Positions 15,294 to 24,089 of a DNA stretch of 47,610 nucleotides are shown here, in pieces. Position 1 is the stretch's first letter; every line of letters starts with the position of its first letter. Both the position numbers and the translations under genes were made by a program. Source of the stretch: a virus; IMG/VR virus record IMGVR_UViG_3300025898_000013, positions 1 to 47,610 of that record; one strand, given 5' to 3'. A model generated the notes under the pieces. The model was not told the DNA's origin, searched no databases, and was given only the letters and a program-made list of their open reading frames with translations.

Positions 15294-16519
15294 TGCCCGT
15301 TGTTGACCCCGACGAACAGAGACTCACGGTAACCCTGGAGTCGACCGGCGAGATCATCACCGATAACATCCAAGAATACCGCATCGACACCTCGTATCTG
15401 ACGCCGACGGATTCCTGGTCGTTCACGGTTTACAACGACGACGATCCGTCAAGCCTCCGCACCAAGTTTCGTCCCTGGCAGCCGATCCGACTTTCGATTG
15501 CGGGCCAGACGCAGCTCGTCGGGCGAATAGAGAAGATCCGCGGCACCGGCGAGAGCGGCGCGGCGCTTGAGGTTTCTGGATACGATTACCTCTACGACTC
15601 CGTCGCAGGCACCGTCGACCCGTCGCTCCAAATCAAAAAGGAGATGGATCTGGGGCAAGCGCTACTCGCCATCTTCGAGCCGTTTGGGATCAAGACCGTC
15701 TACGCCGACTTCGGCCTGACGCGAAACATCCTCAGCGGGCGCGTCACGTCCGCCAAGGGCAAGCCGGCGCGCGAGTTCAAGAAGGCTCACCCAGACGAAC
15801 TCCGCCCCAAGGACAACCAAGGCGCTTTCGAATTCGCGGAGACCATCTGCCACCGGATGGGCTTCTGTCTGCAGTCAGCCAATCTGCGCGACGGCATCAT
15901 CTGTTGCGTACCGCACGATCTGGTTGACCCGATGGGTCGGCTAGCCCGCCCCGGCAACATCATGAAGGGCTCGGCGACTCGAGACTGGTCGAGCGTTCCA
16001 ACGGTGACATTGGCCCGTGGCCGAGGTGGGGATCCTAACGTTGCCGTCGCGGGAACGCGCCATGAGTTCTCGACGTTCAACAGTCAGACGGTGAACCCTA
16101 TCGCGAAGATCCCGGAGATCCAGCGCATCATCACCTCTGACGACAACATCCTGATCACCCGCGAGCAGCGGTACGACCCAAAAAAGAAGGATCATACGAT
16201 CTATGGCTATGGGCAGCCGGTCTACCGTCCGCTCTTCTACCAGGACAAGGACTCGAAGAACCAAGAGCAGCTAGAGTACGGCGTCAGTAAGATGGTTGCT
16301 GAACACCTGAAAAAGACCCTCGAATATGAGTGCACGGTTCGAGGGCATGTCGACCCAAACACTGGCGCGATCTGGAGCATTGACAGTGTTGTCGACGTCT
16401 TCGACTTCATTGAGCAAGTCGATGAGCGCCTCTGGCTCTATGAGAACTCGAAGTTCAACGACGGCGCTGGGCCAATGACCACGATGAAGTTCGTCAGGCC
16501 CGACTCCTACATTCTGTGA
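15293..16519 (+). CDS. Baseplate hub protein, Mu gpP-like
   Basis: The product has 408 residues. An N-terminal beta domain (QRLTVTLESTGEIITDNIQE, then SWSFTVYNDDD) is followed by an IRLSIAGQTQLVGRIEKI barrel strand and a DYLYDSVAGTVDPS segment. The C-terminal half includes HEFSTFNSQTVN and a REQRYD motif. This layout fits the gp27/gpD-type hub trimer that closes the tube and holds the spike. It lies between gpN-like and spike genes, as in Mu. Confidence 0.75.
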   Translation: MPVVDPDEQRLTVTLESTGEIITDNIQEYRIDTSYLTPTDSWSFTVYNDDDPSSLRTKFRPWQPIRLSIAGQTQLVGRIEKIRGTGESGAALEVSGYDYLYDSVAGTVDPSLQIKKEMDLGQALLAIFEPFGIKTVYADFGLTRNILSGRVTSAKGKPAREFKKAHPDELRPKDNQGAFEFAETICHRMGFCLQSANLRDGIICCVPHDLVDPMGRLARPGNIMKGSATRDWSSVPTVTLARGRGGDPNVAVAGTRHEFSTFNSQTVNPIAKIPEIQRIITSDDNILITREQRYDPKKKDHTIYGYGQPVYRPLFYQDKDSKNQEQLEYGVSKMVAEHLKKTLEYECTVRGHVDPNTGAIWSIDSVVDVFDFIEQVDERLWLYENSKFNDGAGPMTTMKFVRPDSYIL

Positions 16520-16528
16520 TGCGTATCG

Positions 16529-16849
16529 ATGAGCAACTGCAGCTTCAACCTACCGGGGATTTCGCTTCCGGGGTTGAGCCTTGCGCTACCATCGCTGCCG
16601 AGCATCCCGTTCCCAGTCGTCGAGCTCCCGGGGTTCAGCCTCAGCCTTGAGCTGCCAAGCATCTCGCTCCCGTCGCTGAGTCTTTCGCTCCCGTCGCTGC
16701 CCGGTATCCCCTTCCCGACCGTCGAGCTGCCCGGGTTCAACCTGTCGCTGCAGCTGCCCGGCATCACACTGCCCTCTCTCAGTCTCTCGCTACCATCGTT
16801 GCCGGGGTTGCCCGTCATCGTTCTCCAGTGCCCATTGGACGCCGCATGA
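16529..16849 (+). CDS. Leu/Pro/Ser repeat protein of the baseplate region
   Basis: The product has 106 residues, composed almost entirely of Leu, Pro, Ser, Gly, Ile and Phe, with only four acidic residues and no Lys, Arg or His. Three tandem units of about 34 residues are visible: LPGISLPGLSLALPSLP..., LPSISLPSLSLSLPSLPGIP... and LPGITLPSLSLSLPSLPGLP.... Units one and two end in a shared VELPGF segment. Cys occurs only near the ends (C4 and about C101). It overlaps the following gene by ATGA and is bracketed by hub and spike genes. It could form an extended beta or polyproline-like fibre at the spike. No function can be stated. Confidence 0.6.
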   Translation: MSNCSFNLPGISLPGLSLALPSLPSIPFPVVELPGFSLSLELPSISLPSLSLSLPSLPGIPFPTVELPGFNLSLQLPGITLPSLSLSLPSLPGLPVIVLQCPLDAA

Positions 16850-17016
16850 AGAAGCTCGAATACGACATCACGACGGTTACGACCGAACGAACCGTGATCG
16901 AAGCCTTCGGCTGTCGCGTTACCGTTGGGCCGTTCGGCGAGATCAAGCTGTACGCACCGAATGGAATCAATCTCGGCGGCCGCAAGCCGGAGCCGCCCAA
17001 GGCAGAGCAACAATGA
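16846..17016 (+). CDS. Small baseplate-operon protein
   Basis: The product has 56 residues from ATG 16846, which overlaps the previous stop. Two or three short strands (KLEYDITTVTTERTVIEAFG and CRVTVGPFGEIKLYAP) are followed by a charged Pro/Lys tail. Its stop overlaps the next ATG. The strong coupling between two structural genes suggests a structural or chaperone role in spike assembly. No family is recognised. Confidence 0.55.
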   Translation: MKKLEYDITTVTTERTVIEAFGCRVTVGPFGEIKLYAPNGINLGGRKPEPPKAEQQ

Positions 17017-17645
17017 CCGACCTAGTTGATCTTGGAACAGCTCGTCTCGACCCGAAGACGAACGTTCTGCTCGTGCAGGCAAAGACCACGCGAGTCGGTG
17101 AAGATCCAGACGACGCGCCAGACGCTGGCGACGCGCCGATGATGGGCGCTCTAGGGGTCACGTCGTTTCCGTATCCGCGCAACGACAACGGTCACGCGCA
17201 AGGCATCAAGGCGGATGTCCCAGGCACCGCCGGCGGGGTCATCATTGCCGCCCGAGACACGCGGACTGCTGGCGTCACAGCCGAGCTCGGCGCCGGTGAA
17301 ACCTGCGTTCACTCGACAGGACCCGACTTCGACTCGAGGCTCTTCCTCAAAGACAAGAGCGCATCCATCGTCGTCGGCGATAGCATGGCGATCGTAGTGG
17401 ACGAGAAGAACAAGAAGATCACGATCTCCTGCTTCGGCGGCCACTTCGAAATCAGCCAAGAGCACGGATGCTTCATGGCGCACGGTGGCGGGATGATTCA
17501 GGTCAAGGATGGCATGTGTATCCTGACCGGGCAGGTCATCCTCGGTGGTCGCACGCCGCTCGGACCGGTGCAATTCGGTCCTGCCCCGGTAATCGGGACA
17601 GCTGGAGCATCGGCGCCGGCGGCGGGCGTGTTCGTTGGTGGCTAG
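17013..17645 (+). CDS. Baseplate spike protein, Mu gp45 / gpV-like
   Basis: The product has 210 residues. It reads as an OB-like N-terminal part (LVDLGTARLDPKTNVLLVQA) with GALGVTSFPYPRNDNGHAQ, as in the Mu gp45 family. A run of regular short beta strands follows (SASIVVGDSMAIVVDEKNKK, ITISCFGGHFEIS, GMIQVKDGMCILTGQVILGG). That is the repeating pattern of a triple-stranded beta-helix needle. It ends in a Gly/Ala-rich tip. The spike sits under the hub and pierces the host envelope. Confidence 0.75.
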   Translation: MTDLVDLGTARLDPKTNVLLVQAKTTRVGEDPDDAPDAGDAPMMGALGVTSFPYPRNDNGHAQGIKADVPGTAGGVIIAARDTRTAGVTAELGAGETCVHSTGPDFDSRLFLKDKSASIVVGDSMAIVVDEKNKKITISCFGGHFEISQEHGCFMAHGGGMIQVKDGMCILTGQVILGGRTPLGPVQFGPAPVIGTAGASAPAAGVFVGG

Positions 17646-18482
17646 CTAGGGCGCGATCGAGAACGTCGCGCCATCGACGCCAGTCACTGGGAAGTCCACG
17701 GCCACGTGAACCGTTTGGTTCGCTGTGACAGTCATTGTGAATGTGACGGCTGGATCCATCGCATAGTTTGGCGATGTGTGGGTCTGGTCCACCCATGTCC
17801 ATGCGCGTTCTAGGCGGGTCATGAAACTCAATTCGGTATCAGCCGGCACCTGCTTTTGGGCATCGACGTTCCCGCAGGCGAGGAAGACGCCGCTGTCGCG
17901 CGGCTTTCCCGGAAGCCCATAGGCGAGAACCACCTTACTCCCGTCGCCGCCTGGTCCCCATTGGTTGTACGATGTACACGTCCCCGGGTTCAGCGTGCTG
18001 TATTGCAGGCCGCCGACAGTCGCTGTTACGACGATGGTCCCAAAACTAGCTGCTGACGCGCCGGCCGAACCGCTCGATCCGCCCACGCCGCTTGAACCCG
18101 CAGATGATCCGCCCGCGGCGGACGCCGCAGAACCAGATTGACCGCCAAGTGCGGGCACGGCGCCAGCAGAACCGGCGACCCCACCCCCGCCATTCGGCGC
18201 ACCGCCGGGCACATCCGCGACAGCGCTTCCCGCGCTCCCCGGCGAGCCGCCTTGCGTAACGGGCATGGACGGCGCCCCTCCTTGCCCCGCCACTGCCTCC
18301 AGAGCGCTGCCAGCGCCAGCGACGGCCGCCATTGTGACAGCCTGTGCCCCGGCCTCACCTTCGCCGGGCCCCGCCTCGGTTGGCACAGGTTGAGCGTCGG
18401 GCTCCGTTGACGCGCCCTGAGCGCCTCCACAGCCGCAGGCAGCGAGCAACACGAGGACTGGCAGCAGATTTCGAGTGACCAT
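17646..18482 (-). CDS. Secreted lipoprotein with Gly/Ser/Ala-rich linker (moron)
   Basis: The gene is read on the minus strand inside the plus-strand baseplate operon, with its stop next to the spike gene's stop. The start taken is ATG 18482; a TTG two codons earlier is possible. The product has 278 residues. A type II signal peptide has a lipobox L-A-A-C with C16. Residues about 20-150 are a low-complexity Gly/Ser/Ala/Val spacer. The C-terminal 130 residues form a compact beta domain with two Cys (C-T-S-Y-N-Q-W and VFLACGNVDA). The architecture resembles myxobacterial lipoproteins. Opposite orientation and an own upstream region mark it as a moron. A surface role such as superinfection exclusion is an inference. 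Confidence 0.75.
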   Translation of the reverse strand: MVTRNLLPVLVLLAACGCGGAQGASTEPDAQPVPTEAGPGEGEAGAQAVTMAAVAGAGSALEAVAGQGGAPSMPVTQGGSPGSAGSAVADVPGGAPNGGGGVAGSAGAVPALGGQSGSAASAAGGSSAGSSGVGGSSGSAGASAASFGTIVVTATVGGLQYSTLNPGTCTSYNQWGPGGDGSKVVLAYGLPGKPRDSGVFLACGNVDAQKQVPADTELSFMTRLERAWTWVDQTHTSPNYAMDPAVTFTMTVTANQTVHVAVDFPVTGVDGATFSIAP

Positions 18483-18543
18483 ACCCAATGATAACGGCCC
18501 ATCACCGGCCAGCGCTACTGAACGTCTGAATTAAATTCGAAAT

Positions 18544-18984
18544 ATGTCTGGACTAGGCCAAGCACCCGTGGGTTTCGGGACCCCTTTCGGCATCGGGACG
18601 CCTGACGAGGCGGCTGCTCCGCCAACCATTGCCCCCCAAGCGGCCCGGTTTCTGGACCCGCTTACCAGAGACTACACCGTCGGCAGCGATGGCGAGTACC
18701 TGCGGATGCCGTCGTTACGACAGCGCGTGGAGCTCGCGCTCGGCACGCTGAAGGCAAGCTCAAGCGTACAGCCGACTGCGGGGCTGACGCTGCCCGACAA
18801 GATTGATGGCAACTATGAGCGGCGCGTTCGGTTCGCGGTCAACAGCGCGCTGGCTTTCTTGGTTAAGAGCGGGGAGCTGCGAATCGACGCCGTTACCTTG
18901 CTCGAGTCACGACCAGGGCGAAGCGACATCAGGGTCGCATTCACCGATCTGCTCACCGGCGACAACCACGACAGCACGCTGTAA
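18544..18984 (+). CDS. Baseplate wedge protein, gp25 / Mu gp46-like
   Basis: The product has 146 residues. The core DYTVGSDGEYLRMPSLRQRV, the following helix with LGTLKASSSVQP, and the NSALAFLVKSGELRIDAVTL strand-helix order are characteristic of the gp25/gp46 wedge family. The protein joins the wedge to hub and sheath. The N-terminal 35 residues are a Gly/Pro/Ala-rich extension. It starts 61 bp from the divergent lipoprotein gene and precedes the gp47-like gene by 3 bp. Confidence 0.75.
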   Translation: MSGLGQAPVGFGTPFGIGTPDEAAAPPTIAPQAARFLDPLTRDYTVGSDGEYLRMPSLRQRVELALGTLKASSSVQPTAGLTLPDKIDGNYERRVRFAVNSALAFLVKSGELRIDAVTLLESRPGRSDIRVAFTDLLTGDNHDSTL

Positions 18985-18987
18985 TCC

Positions 18988-20505
18988 ATGACGCTTCAAG
19001 CAGGACAACTTTTCATCCCGGGCAGTGCCGAGGAAATTCGCGACGATCTGCTTGCGGACTTTCGGCTTGAGGCCGTGAAGTACTCGGTGATCGCGCCCGC
19101 GGTTACGCCGGGCACTGACAACTGGTTCTTCTTCACGGCGGTAGCGAACGCCGGGCTTCTCCAATACTCGAACATCGCTACCATTCGCCCAGCGATCACA
19201 CCACTCAATGCGACAGGCGAAGATCTAGAAGAATACCGAATCGCGCTTGGGTTGCCCGTCGTCCAAGCATCGCCTGCAGCGGGGAAGCTCACCGTCACCG
19301 TTTCCGGCGTGGGCTCGGTCACGTTCTCGGATGGGCTGCAGTTCCTTTACCCGAGCGGCCTCCGCGGCAAAGTCAGCGGGACGCAGCTCAATGTGTTCGA
19401 CGAGCAGGACGTTAACGTCGTGGCCATCGACACGGGCGGCGGAACAAATCTCGAGAGCGGCATGGCGGTTAGGTGGGTAAATCCACCATTCAACGTCGCA
19501 ACGCAGGCGCGCGTTTCAATCAACGGCCCGCTCACCGGCGGATTCGACAGCGAGACCGAAGATCGAAAACGCGACCGCGTCCTGAACCGCTTTCAAAACA
19601 CGCCAGGAGGCGGCAACTGGGGGCAGCTGCGCGAAATCGCGTTCAACACGCTACCGAGCGTCAAGGACGCTTACGTCTACCCAGCGCTGGGAGGGTCGTC
19701 GTCGGACAAGCTCACCATACTCAAGGGGTTCGATCGCGCGCGCAACGACTACCATCGATCCTTCCAGCTCGGGGCCATTGCGCTGGTGCGGGACGCTATC
19801 CATTCCCAGCTCTCGACTGGCGACGAACATGTAGTCGGCACGGGAGACGAGCTAGCTTGCGACGTCACCCTGCTGCTTGAGCTCCCGAGTTCGGCGCTCG
19901 CTGGTGGCAATGGGCTCGGCTGGCTCGACCAGTACCCCTGGCCGCCGAATGGATCCGGCACGCCGGTGACCGTCTCGGCTACGAGCGGAGCGCTGAACGT
20001 CACGGTACACGCAACGACGGTTGTGTCGCCGCTTCCTGGGCAAACGCACATCATGTGGTGGTCGCGCTATGACATGAAAATGCGGACGTCGTTGGTCACG
20101 ACAGTCGACCCATCGAGCACCAGCGGGAGCTGGATCCTCACTGTCGATGCGCCGTTTGTCGACAGTCTTGGGAATGTCGTAGCGGTCGGCGACTTTATTT
20201 CGCCTGCGGCGACGAACGCCGAGAAGTATGGCGGAACGTTTATCGACCTGATGGAGTCGCTCGGCGCCGGTGAGAACACGTTCGACGCACAGCGTCTTCC
20301 GCGCTCGGCGCGCCACCCGTTCGTTGGTGACGGGGCGGACCTCAGTATTACCAACAAGTTCCTGACTGATTTTCTGGCGCAACATGGCGAGATCACGGAT
20401 GCCGCTCTCGGCTATTTACCGACGCCGTCACCAACTACTCCTTCCACGGTCGCCGCGAATCCGCGCGTTCTCGTTCCTCACCACTTCGGGATCCAGGTGT
20501 TCTGA
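18988..20505 (+). CDS. Baseplate J protein, Mu gp47-like
   Basis: The product has 505 residues, with the baseplate-J order. An N-terminal helical part is followed by a strand domain GKLTVTVSGVGSVTFSDGLQ. Then come the core GGFDSETEDRKRDRVLNRFQ (the conserved G-x-D-x-E-xx-xx-R-x-R pattern) and N-x-x-Q-L-R-E-I-A. An insert of about 120 residues (about 295-420) makes it longer than Mu gp47 (about 360). It is the main wedge protein linking inner and outer baseplate. It is coupled to the next gene by TGATG. Confidence 0.8.
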   Translation: MTLQAGQLFIPGSAEEIRDDLLADFRLEAVKYSVIAPAVTPGTDNWFFFTAVANAGLLQYSNIATIRPAITPLNATGEDLEEYRIALGLPVVQASPAAGKLTVTVSGVGSVTFSDGLQFLYPSGLRGKVSGTQLNVFDEQDVNVVAIDTGGGTNLESGMAVRWVNPPFNVATQARVSINGPLTGGFDSETEDRKRDRVLNRFQNTPGGGNWGQLREIAFNTLPSVKDAYVYPALGGSSSDKLTILKGFDRARNDYHRSFQLGAIALVRDAIHSQLSTGDEHVVGTGDELACDVTLLLELPSSALAGGNGLGWLDQYPWPPNGSGTPVTVSATSGALNVTVHATTVVSPLPGQTHIMWWSRYDMKMRTSLVTTVDPSSTSGSWILTVDAPFVDSLGNVVAVGDFISPAATNAEKYGGTFIDLMESLGAGENTFDAQRLPRSARHPFVGDGADLSITNKFLTDFLAQHGEITDAALGYLPTPSPTTPSTVAANPRVLVPHHFGIQVF

Positions 20506-21083
20506 TGACGACTCCCACCGGCCTCCCGGCTTGGACACGCTCCGCCGACTATATCCAATATGGGGGAGATCCGAGCAAGGCTAACTACCAGTCGCAAGGC
20601 GTCGTCAATCCGCGCACCGACGTTGGTGCTGAAGGCTTCTCGCGACTGGTCGCGGATGCTGCGTCAGTCGTGCGCACAGCCGAGTTTGCTTCGATGCAGA
20701 TCCTCTGCGTTGATGGCGGGTCGAACACGCCAATCGTCGAGAACTGCCGACTCATGGTCGGAGTCACCGTTATCCCCTACGCCGGCACAGCGCCGCCCGG
20801 AGGCGTGGCTCCAATAACCCTACTCCCCTTGCTGTTCCCGATTGTGACCCGCGTCAGTAACGGCTCCGTTCAGGTCACATTCCCGGCCTCATACATCGAC
20901 GAATATGGCGTGGCGGGCGCTTTCATTGTGAAGGAGCCGATCGCTAATTTCGTCGGGGCGGGCGGCGGTGTCGCCGTGCCAGAAATCGTGAGCGCGACGG
21001 TTGTCAACGTGCGGGTTTTCGATCTCACTGGCGTCGCGATCAGCGGCGCTCGCTTCACGCTTTCAGTCGGCAGCGGGACCTGA
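20505..21083 (+). CDS. Unrecognised baseplate-associated protein
   Basis: The product has 192 residues. It starts with PTGLPAWTRSADYIQYGGD, an opening seen in several phage tail proteins placed next to gp47/gp48-like genes. The remainder is beta-rich (SMQILCVDGGSNTPIVENCR and VTVIPYAG), with a C-terminal fibronectin-like FDLTGVAISGARFTLSVGSG strand. It is translationally coupled to the gp47-like gene. Probably a peripheral baseplate or fibre-attachment component. Confidence 0.5.
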   Translation: MTTPTGLPAWTRSADYIQYGGDPSKANYQSQGVVNPRTDVGAEGFSRLVADAASVVRTAEFASMQILCVDGGSNTPIVENCRLMVGVTVIPYAGTAPPGGVAPITLLPLLFPIVTRVSNGSVQVTFPASYIDEYGVAGAFIVKEPIANFVGAGGGVAVPEIVSATVVNVRVFDLTGVAISGARFTLSVGSGT

Positions 21084-21084
21084 A

Positions 21085-22290
21085 ATGTTTGGCGGCTTCG
21101 GCGGACTGCTGCCCATTCGCCTAGGCGGCAATGCTCAGCTTGGCTGGACAGCCATGCAACACGCCCGGTTGGCGGCGGACATGGCGGCCGTATCGCGTAC
21201 CGCGCCGCTCGCGAGTCTCACGGTCAGCGCCGGTGCGGTCACGAGCTACCACGGACGCAACGGCTCTGGCCTTGCCTTCGCGCCTGCGGTGCAGGTGGTT
21301 TCGACCGGACTGCTGAAGCTGACTTGGAGCACGACATACGCCTCCGAGCTCTTCCGCAACGGACTCGCCGTCCCATTCCCGTGGGTGATTCGGACCGCGA
21401 ACGCCTCCGGGCATTGGAACGCCAATCCAGTCGTCGCGTCGTTCACGCAGATCAGCGCGACGGTCGTGCAGGTCGAGACGCGCAAGTGGAACGGTAGCGC
21501 CTGGGCATTGTCGACCGAGACGGTTTCGCTCCGCGTGTTCGGCGATTGGCTGCCTGAGGCGCGCATCGGCGACTATGACGGCGCAACTGACAAGGTCGAC
21601 TGCGGTACTGAAACCGAGCCCTACGCCTGGCTTTGGTATCAGGAATACACGGCCATGCTCGGGTCTGGCTTCTCAAGCCTGCAGAGCGGCATCGTTCACG
21701 CAAAAAAACTCACGCTGGCTCGATTCGAAGCGGGCAAGACGCGTGCGGCCGAACGAGCTCGCTGCAATGCCATCCCATCAACTGCGGACGACTGCCTTGG
21801 ATTGTGGGTGCAGGCACTCGCTATTCCGTATCGCGATTCCGATCAGCGCTGGCAAATCCGACAACGTTGCGCAGCAAAGTACAAGGGCGCTCTCGGACCC
21901 ACGCAGGCGAACATCGACGCCGCGCTAGCTGAGCTATTGGGTGCTCGATATACATCCATCGCGACGCCGATCGGCACCGATCTTGACCATCCGCCTGCCC
22001 TCACGTTCTGGCCGGGAATCAACCCGGGACCGGCAGCGCTGGATCTCGGTGGCGGCTGTTGGTCGAGCGAGCGAGCGCACCTGACCGTGCTGCTCGTGAA
22101 GCCGCCACCGACGCAGCTCAGTGAATTTCTCTACCAGGCAAACGTCGCCATGTTCCAACAACTCGATCGCATGCTTCCCGCAAAAATGACGTTTAATTGG
22201 GCTACCGGAATTTCCGGCTTCCTTTTGGATGGAGTGGCACATGCAGACGGTACGATCTCCCAACTAGACTTCGATGCACTAACGCCGTGA
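21085..22290 (+). CDS. Baseplate protein, Mu gp48-like (P2 gpI analogue)
   Basis: The product has 401 residues from ATG 21085. The N-terminal half is a beta-rich domain with MFGGFGGLLPIRLGG at the start. The C-terminal half holds the gp48-type signature: a helix ending in CNAIPSTADDCLGLWVQALAI, then YRDSDQRWQIRQRCAAKYKG and an IDAALAELLGARY segment. The protein connects wedge to tail fibres. The extra 200-residue N-terminal domain is larger than in Mu gp48 (about 180 residues total). Its last 12 bp overlap the convergent HNH-type gene. Confidence 0.65.
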   Translation: MFGGFGGLLPIRLGGNAQLGWTAMQHARLAADMAAVSRTAPLASLTVSAGAVTSYHGRNGSGLAFAPAVQVVSTGLLKLTWSTTYASELFRNGLAVPFPWVIRTANASGHWNANPVVASFTQISATVVQVETRKWNGSAWALSTETVSLRVFGDWLPEARIGDYDGATDKVDCGTETEPYAWLWYQEYTAMLGSGFSSLQSGIVHAKKLTLARFEAGKTRAAERARCNAIPSTADDCLGLWVQALAIPYRDSDQRWQIRQRCAAKYKGALGPTQANIDAALAELLGARYTSIATPIGTDLDHPPALTFWPGINPGPAALDLGGGCWSSERAHLTVLLVKPPPTQLSEFLYQANVAMFQQLDRMLPAKMTFNWATGISGFLLDGVAHADGTISQLDFDALTP

Positions 22291-22941
22291 CGGCGGCCGG
22301 CCAATCTTGCCGCGAGGCACGGTAAGCGCGCGCAGCAGATCCCAGCCTATACGGATCCGACCGTTCACCACTTTAGGGTTAGCCCCGTACTTCTCGGCCC
22401 ACTCGACTAGCGTCATGGTTTCCGAACCCAATGTGAGCAGGTGATTAGTTCTGCGATTCCTGGATTGCTCCTTGACCGTTGCCCATCGGCAGTTGCCGGG
22501 TTCGTAGTTTCCGTCGTTGTCCGGAAACCGGTCGATGCTATGGGCCCGACTGGGAGGGTCTCCCATATCAGCAAAGAAGTTTTCGAACGTTTGCCATCGT
22601 TCGCAGATGGATATTCCTCGGCCGCCGTAGTTTCCGTAGCTGGCATTGTAGTCCTTCTCGCAACGCTCGCGCATCATCGACCAGACCTTAAACGCCTTCG
22701 AATGCGTCATGCTGTGAGTTGTGTTTCTGCGTCGTGCGTTCTCGGCGGCGATCAGACTCTGGATACACCCGCACGACACCGTATTGCCGGACTTCAGGTT
22801 GCCGCTAGTGACCGTTGCCTTGCCGCCGCAAGAGCACTGGCAGACCCAACTGTAGCTGCCTCGCACGGGATGACGCGGGCCGCGCTCACACACGGTCAGA
22901 CATCCGAACCTTTGCCCCGTCAGTTCAAGCGCTTTACCCAT
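22279..22941 (-). CDS. Phage HNH-type homing endonuclease/DNA-binding protein
   Basis: The product has 220 residues, on the minus strand between two plus-strand tail genes. Features in order: an N-terminal LTGQRFGCLTV strand and a CxC...CGC zinc knuckle (WVCQCSCGG then VSCGCIQS). Then come MMRERCEKDYNASYGNYGGR, ISICERWQTFENFFADMG and SIDRFPDNDGNYEPGNCRWA, the last containing the catalytic-type D-x-N-G-N-Y-E-P-x-N-C-R-W-A-T core. A C-terminal helix-turn-helix (TMTLVEWAEKYGANPKVVNG) follows. This is a widespread mobile phage family related to HNH endonucleases. Convergent overlap by 12 bp with the gp48-like gene suggests a late insertion. Confidence 0.75.
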   Translation of the reverse strand: MGKALELTGQRFGCLTVCERGPRHPVRGSYSWVCQCSCGGKATVTSGNLKSGNTVSCGCIQSLIAAENARRRNTTHSMTHSKAFKVWSMMRERCEKDYNASYGNYGGRGISICERWQTFENFFADMGDPPSRAHSIDRFPDNDGNYEPGNCRWATVKEQSRNRRTNHLLTLGSETMTLVEWAEKYGANPKVVNGRIRIGWDLLRALTVPRGKIGRPPSRR

Positions 22942-22974
22942 GCAGACACCTTGTCACGAAAATTCGACGTAGTC

Positions 22975-23256
22975 ATGAACGAAACCTATTCGAGCACCAA
23001 GGCGCTCAGCGTGTTCAACGTGCTGGCGCTGTCGCGGCAAGACTTGCCTCGCGAAGCCATCGATCAGTTTCTGCGCTCATCGTTCGACCAGAATCTCCCT
23101 GAGGATTACGTGGATCAAGGCGTCGAATATCTGGTAGGCGAGCGCCTGGCGGTTGAGGAGGCTGGCGTGCTCAAGATTCAACGCCTAGCCGACGGGCGCG
23201 CGAAGCCTGTTGTGCGGTCGGGTGACGGCCGCGCGCTGGTACGAGGGGCTTACTGA
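22975..23256 (+). CDS. Small unrecognised tail-operon protein
   Basis: The product has 93 residues from ATG 22975. It is helical with LPREAIDQFLRSSFDQNLPE, DYVDQGVEYLVGERLAVEEA and a basic C-terminus. The pattern of helices and a VLKIQRLADGR strand could be a winged-helix or small adaptor fold. Its stop overlaps the next ATG (TGATGG). It lies just downstream of the minus-strand HNH-type gene. No function is assigned. Confidence 0.45.
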   Translation: MNETYSSTKALSVFNVLALSRQDLPREAIDQFLRSSFDQNLPEDYVDQGVEYLVGERLAVEEAGVLKIQRLADGRAKPVVRSGDGRALVRGAY

Positions 23257-24089
23257 TGGCCAACTTTGCTCCTTTGCGTGCAGGCGGCTGGGCTTTTGGA
23301 GAGATCCTGACATCTGCCCAGATGAACGCCCTCAATACGGATTTTCCGTTCGCGGTAAACGGTCGCGACGGTGGCGCGTACACGCCATCCGACAACCTGA
23401 GCTTTCAGACGCCATCCGGAAAGCTACTCGGGTTCAATGGGCTAACGCTGGCTAGCGCTGCAGACGGCGGCGCAGCGAGCTTCGCGCACGACCTTACTCT
23501 CGGCGGCACGCTCGTCACCTTTGGGGTCACAGCAAGCGGCAACGTTTCTGCCAACACGATTAACACTGGCATTATAGCCACGGGCGACGCCATCGTCGCA
23601 GGCACGGCCAGCGTAGGCACCACGCTCAGTGTTGGCGGGGCACTATCCGTAGGCGGCGCCACGAACGTGACGGGCTTGCTGTCAGCAACCAGCGGGCTCC
23701 AAGTCGGCGGCACTTTTGGCCTCTCTGTGCTCGGGCCAGTGACCGCGACCGGATCCGTAAGCGCTAGTGGCGGGTTAGTTGCACGGCCAGTCATCGGACT
23801 CGACACGCCAGGTACGCATCTCTATCGGGCCGCTTCATACGATTGTGTGATCGCTTCAGCGAATACTGGCGACCGCATATATCAGCTCGATGATACCGGC
23901 CTCGCGCCGTTTGAAAGCCGCACGATGTGGTTTGTGAACTACGGCGGACACGCCTTGACCGTTAAAGATCCCACTGGCGGGTCACTGTTTAGCTATTTGA
24001 TTACCGGCGGCTTCACCGGGGCGTTCGCTGCCATCATGTTTATGAGGATTGGCGGGACCTGGTCATTCGTGCTCGGCGTCAAGGTGTAA
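23256..24089 (+). CDS. Tail fibre/appendage protein with beta-repeat region
   Basis: The product has 277 residues. The N-terminus (ANFAPLRAGGWAFGEILTSA, then MNALNTDFPFAVNG) has the look of a virion-attachment segment. Residues about 70-185 consist of short Thr/Val/Gly/Ala beta repeats (TASGNVSANTINTGI, AGTASVGTTLSVGGALSVGG), as in trimeric beta-helical fibres. The C-terminal domain (HLYRAASYDCVIASANTGDR through WSFVLGVKV) looks like a small tip domain. It is coupled to both neighbours. Confidence 0.65.
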   Translation: MANFAPLRAGGWAFGEILTSAQMNALNTDFPFAVNGRDGGAYTPSDNLSFQTPSGKLLGFNGLTLASAADGGAASFAHDLTLGGTLVTFGVTASGNVSANTINTGIIATGDAIVAGTASVGTTLSVGGALSVGGATNVTGLLSATSGLQVGGTFGLSVLGPVTATGSVSASGGLVARPVIGLDTPGTHLYRAASYDCVIASANTGDRIYQLDDTGLAPFESRTMWFVNYGGHALTVKDPTGGSLFSYLITGGFTGAFAAIMFMRIGGTWSFVLGVKV

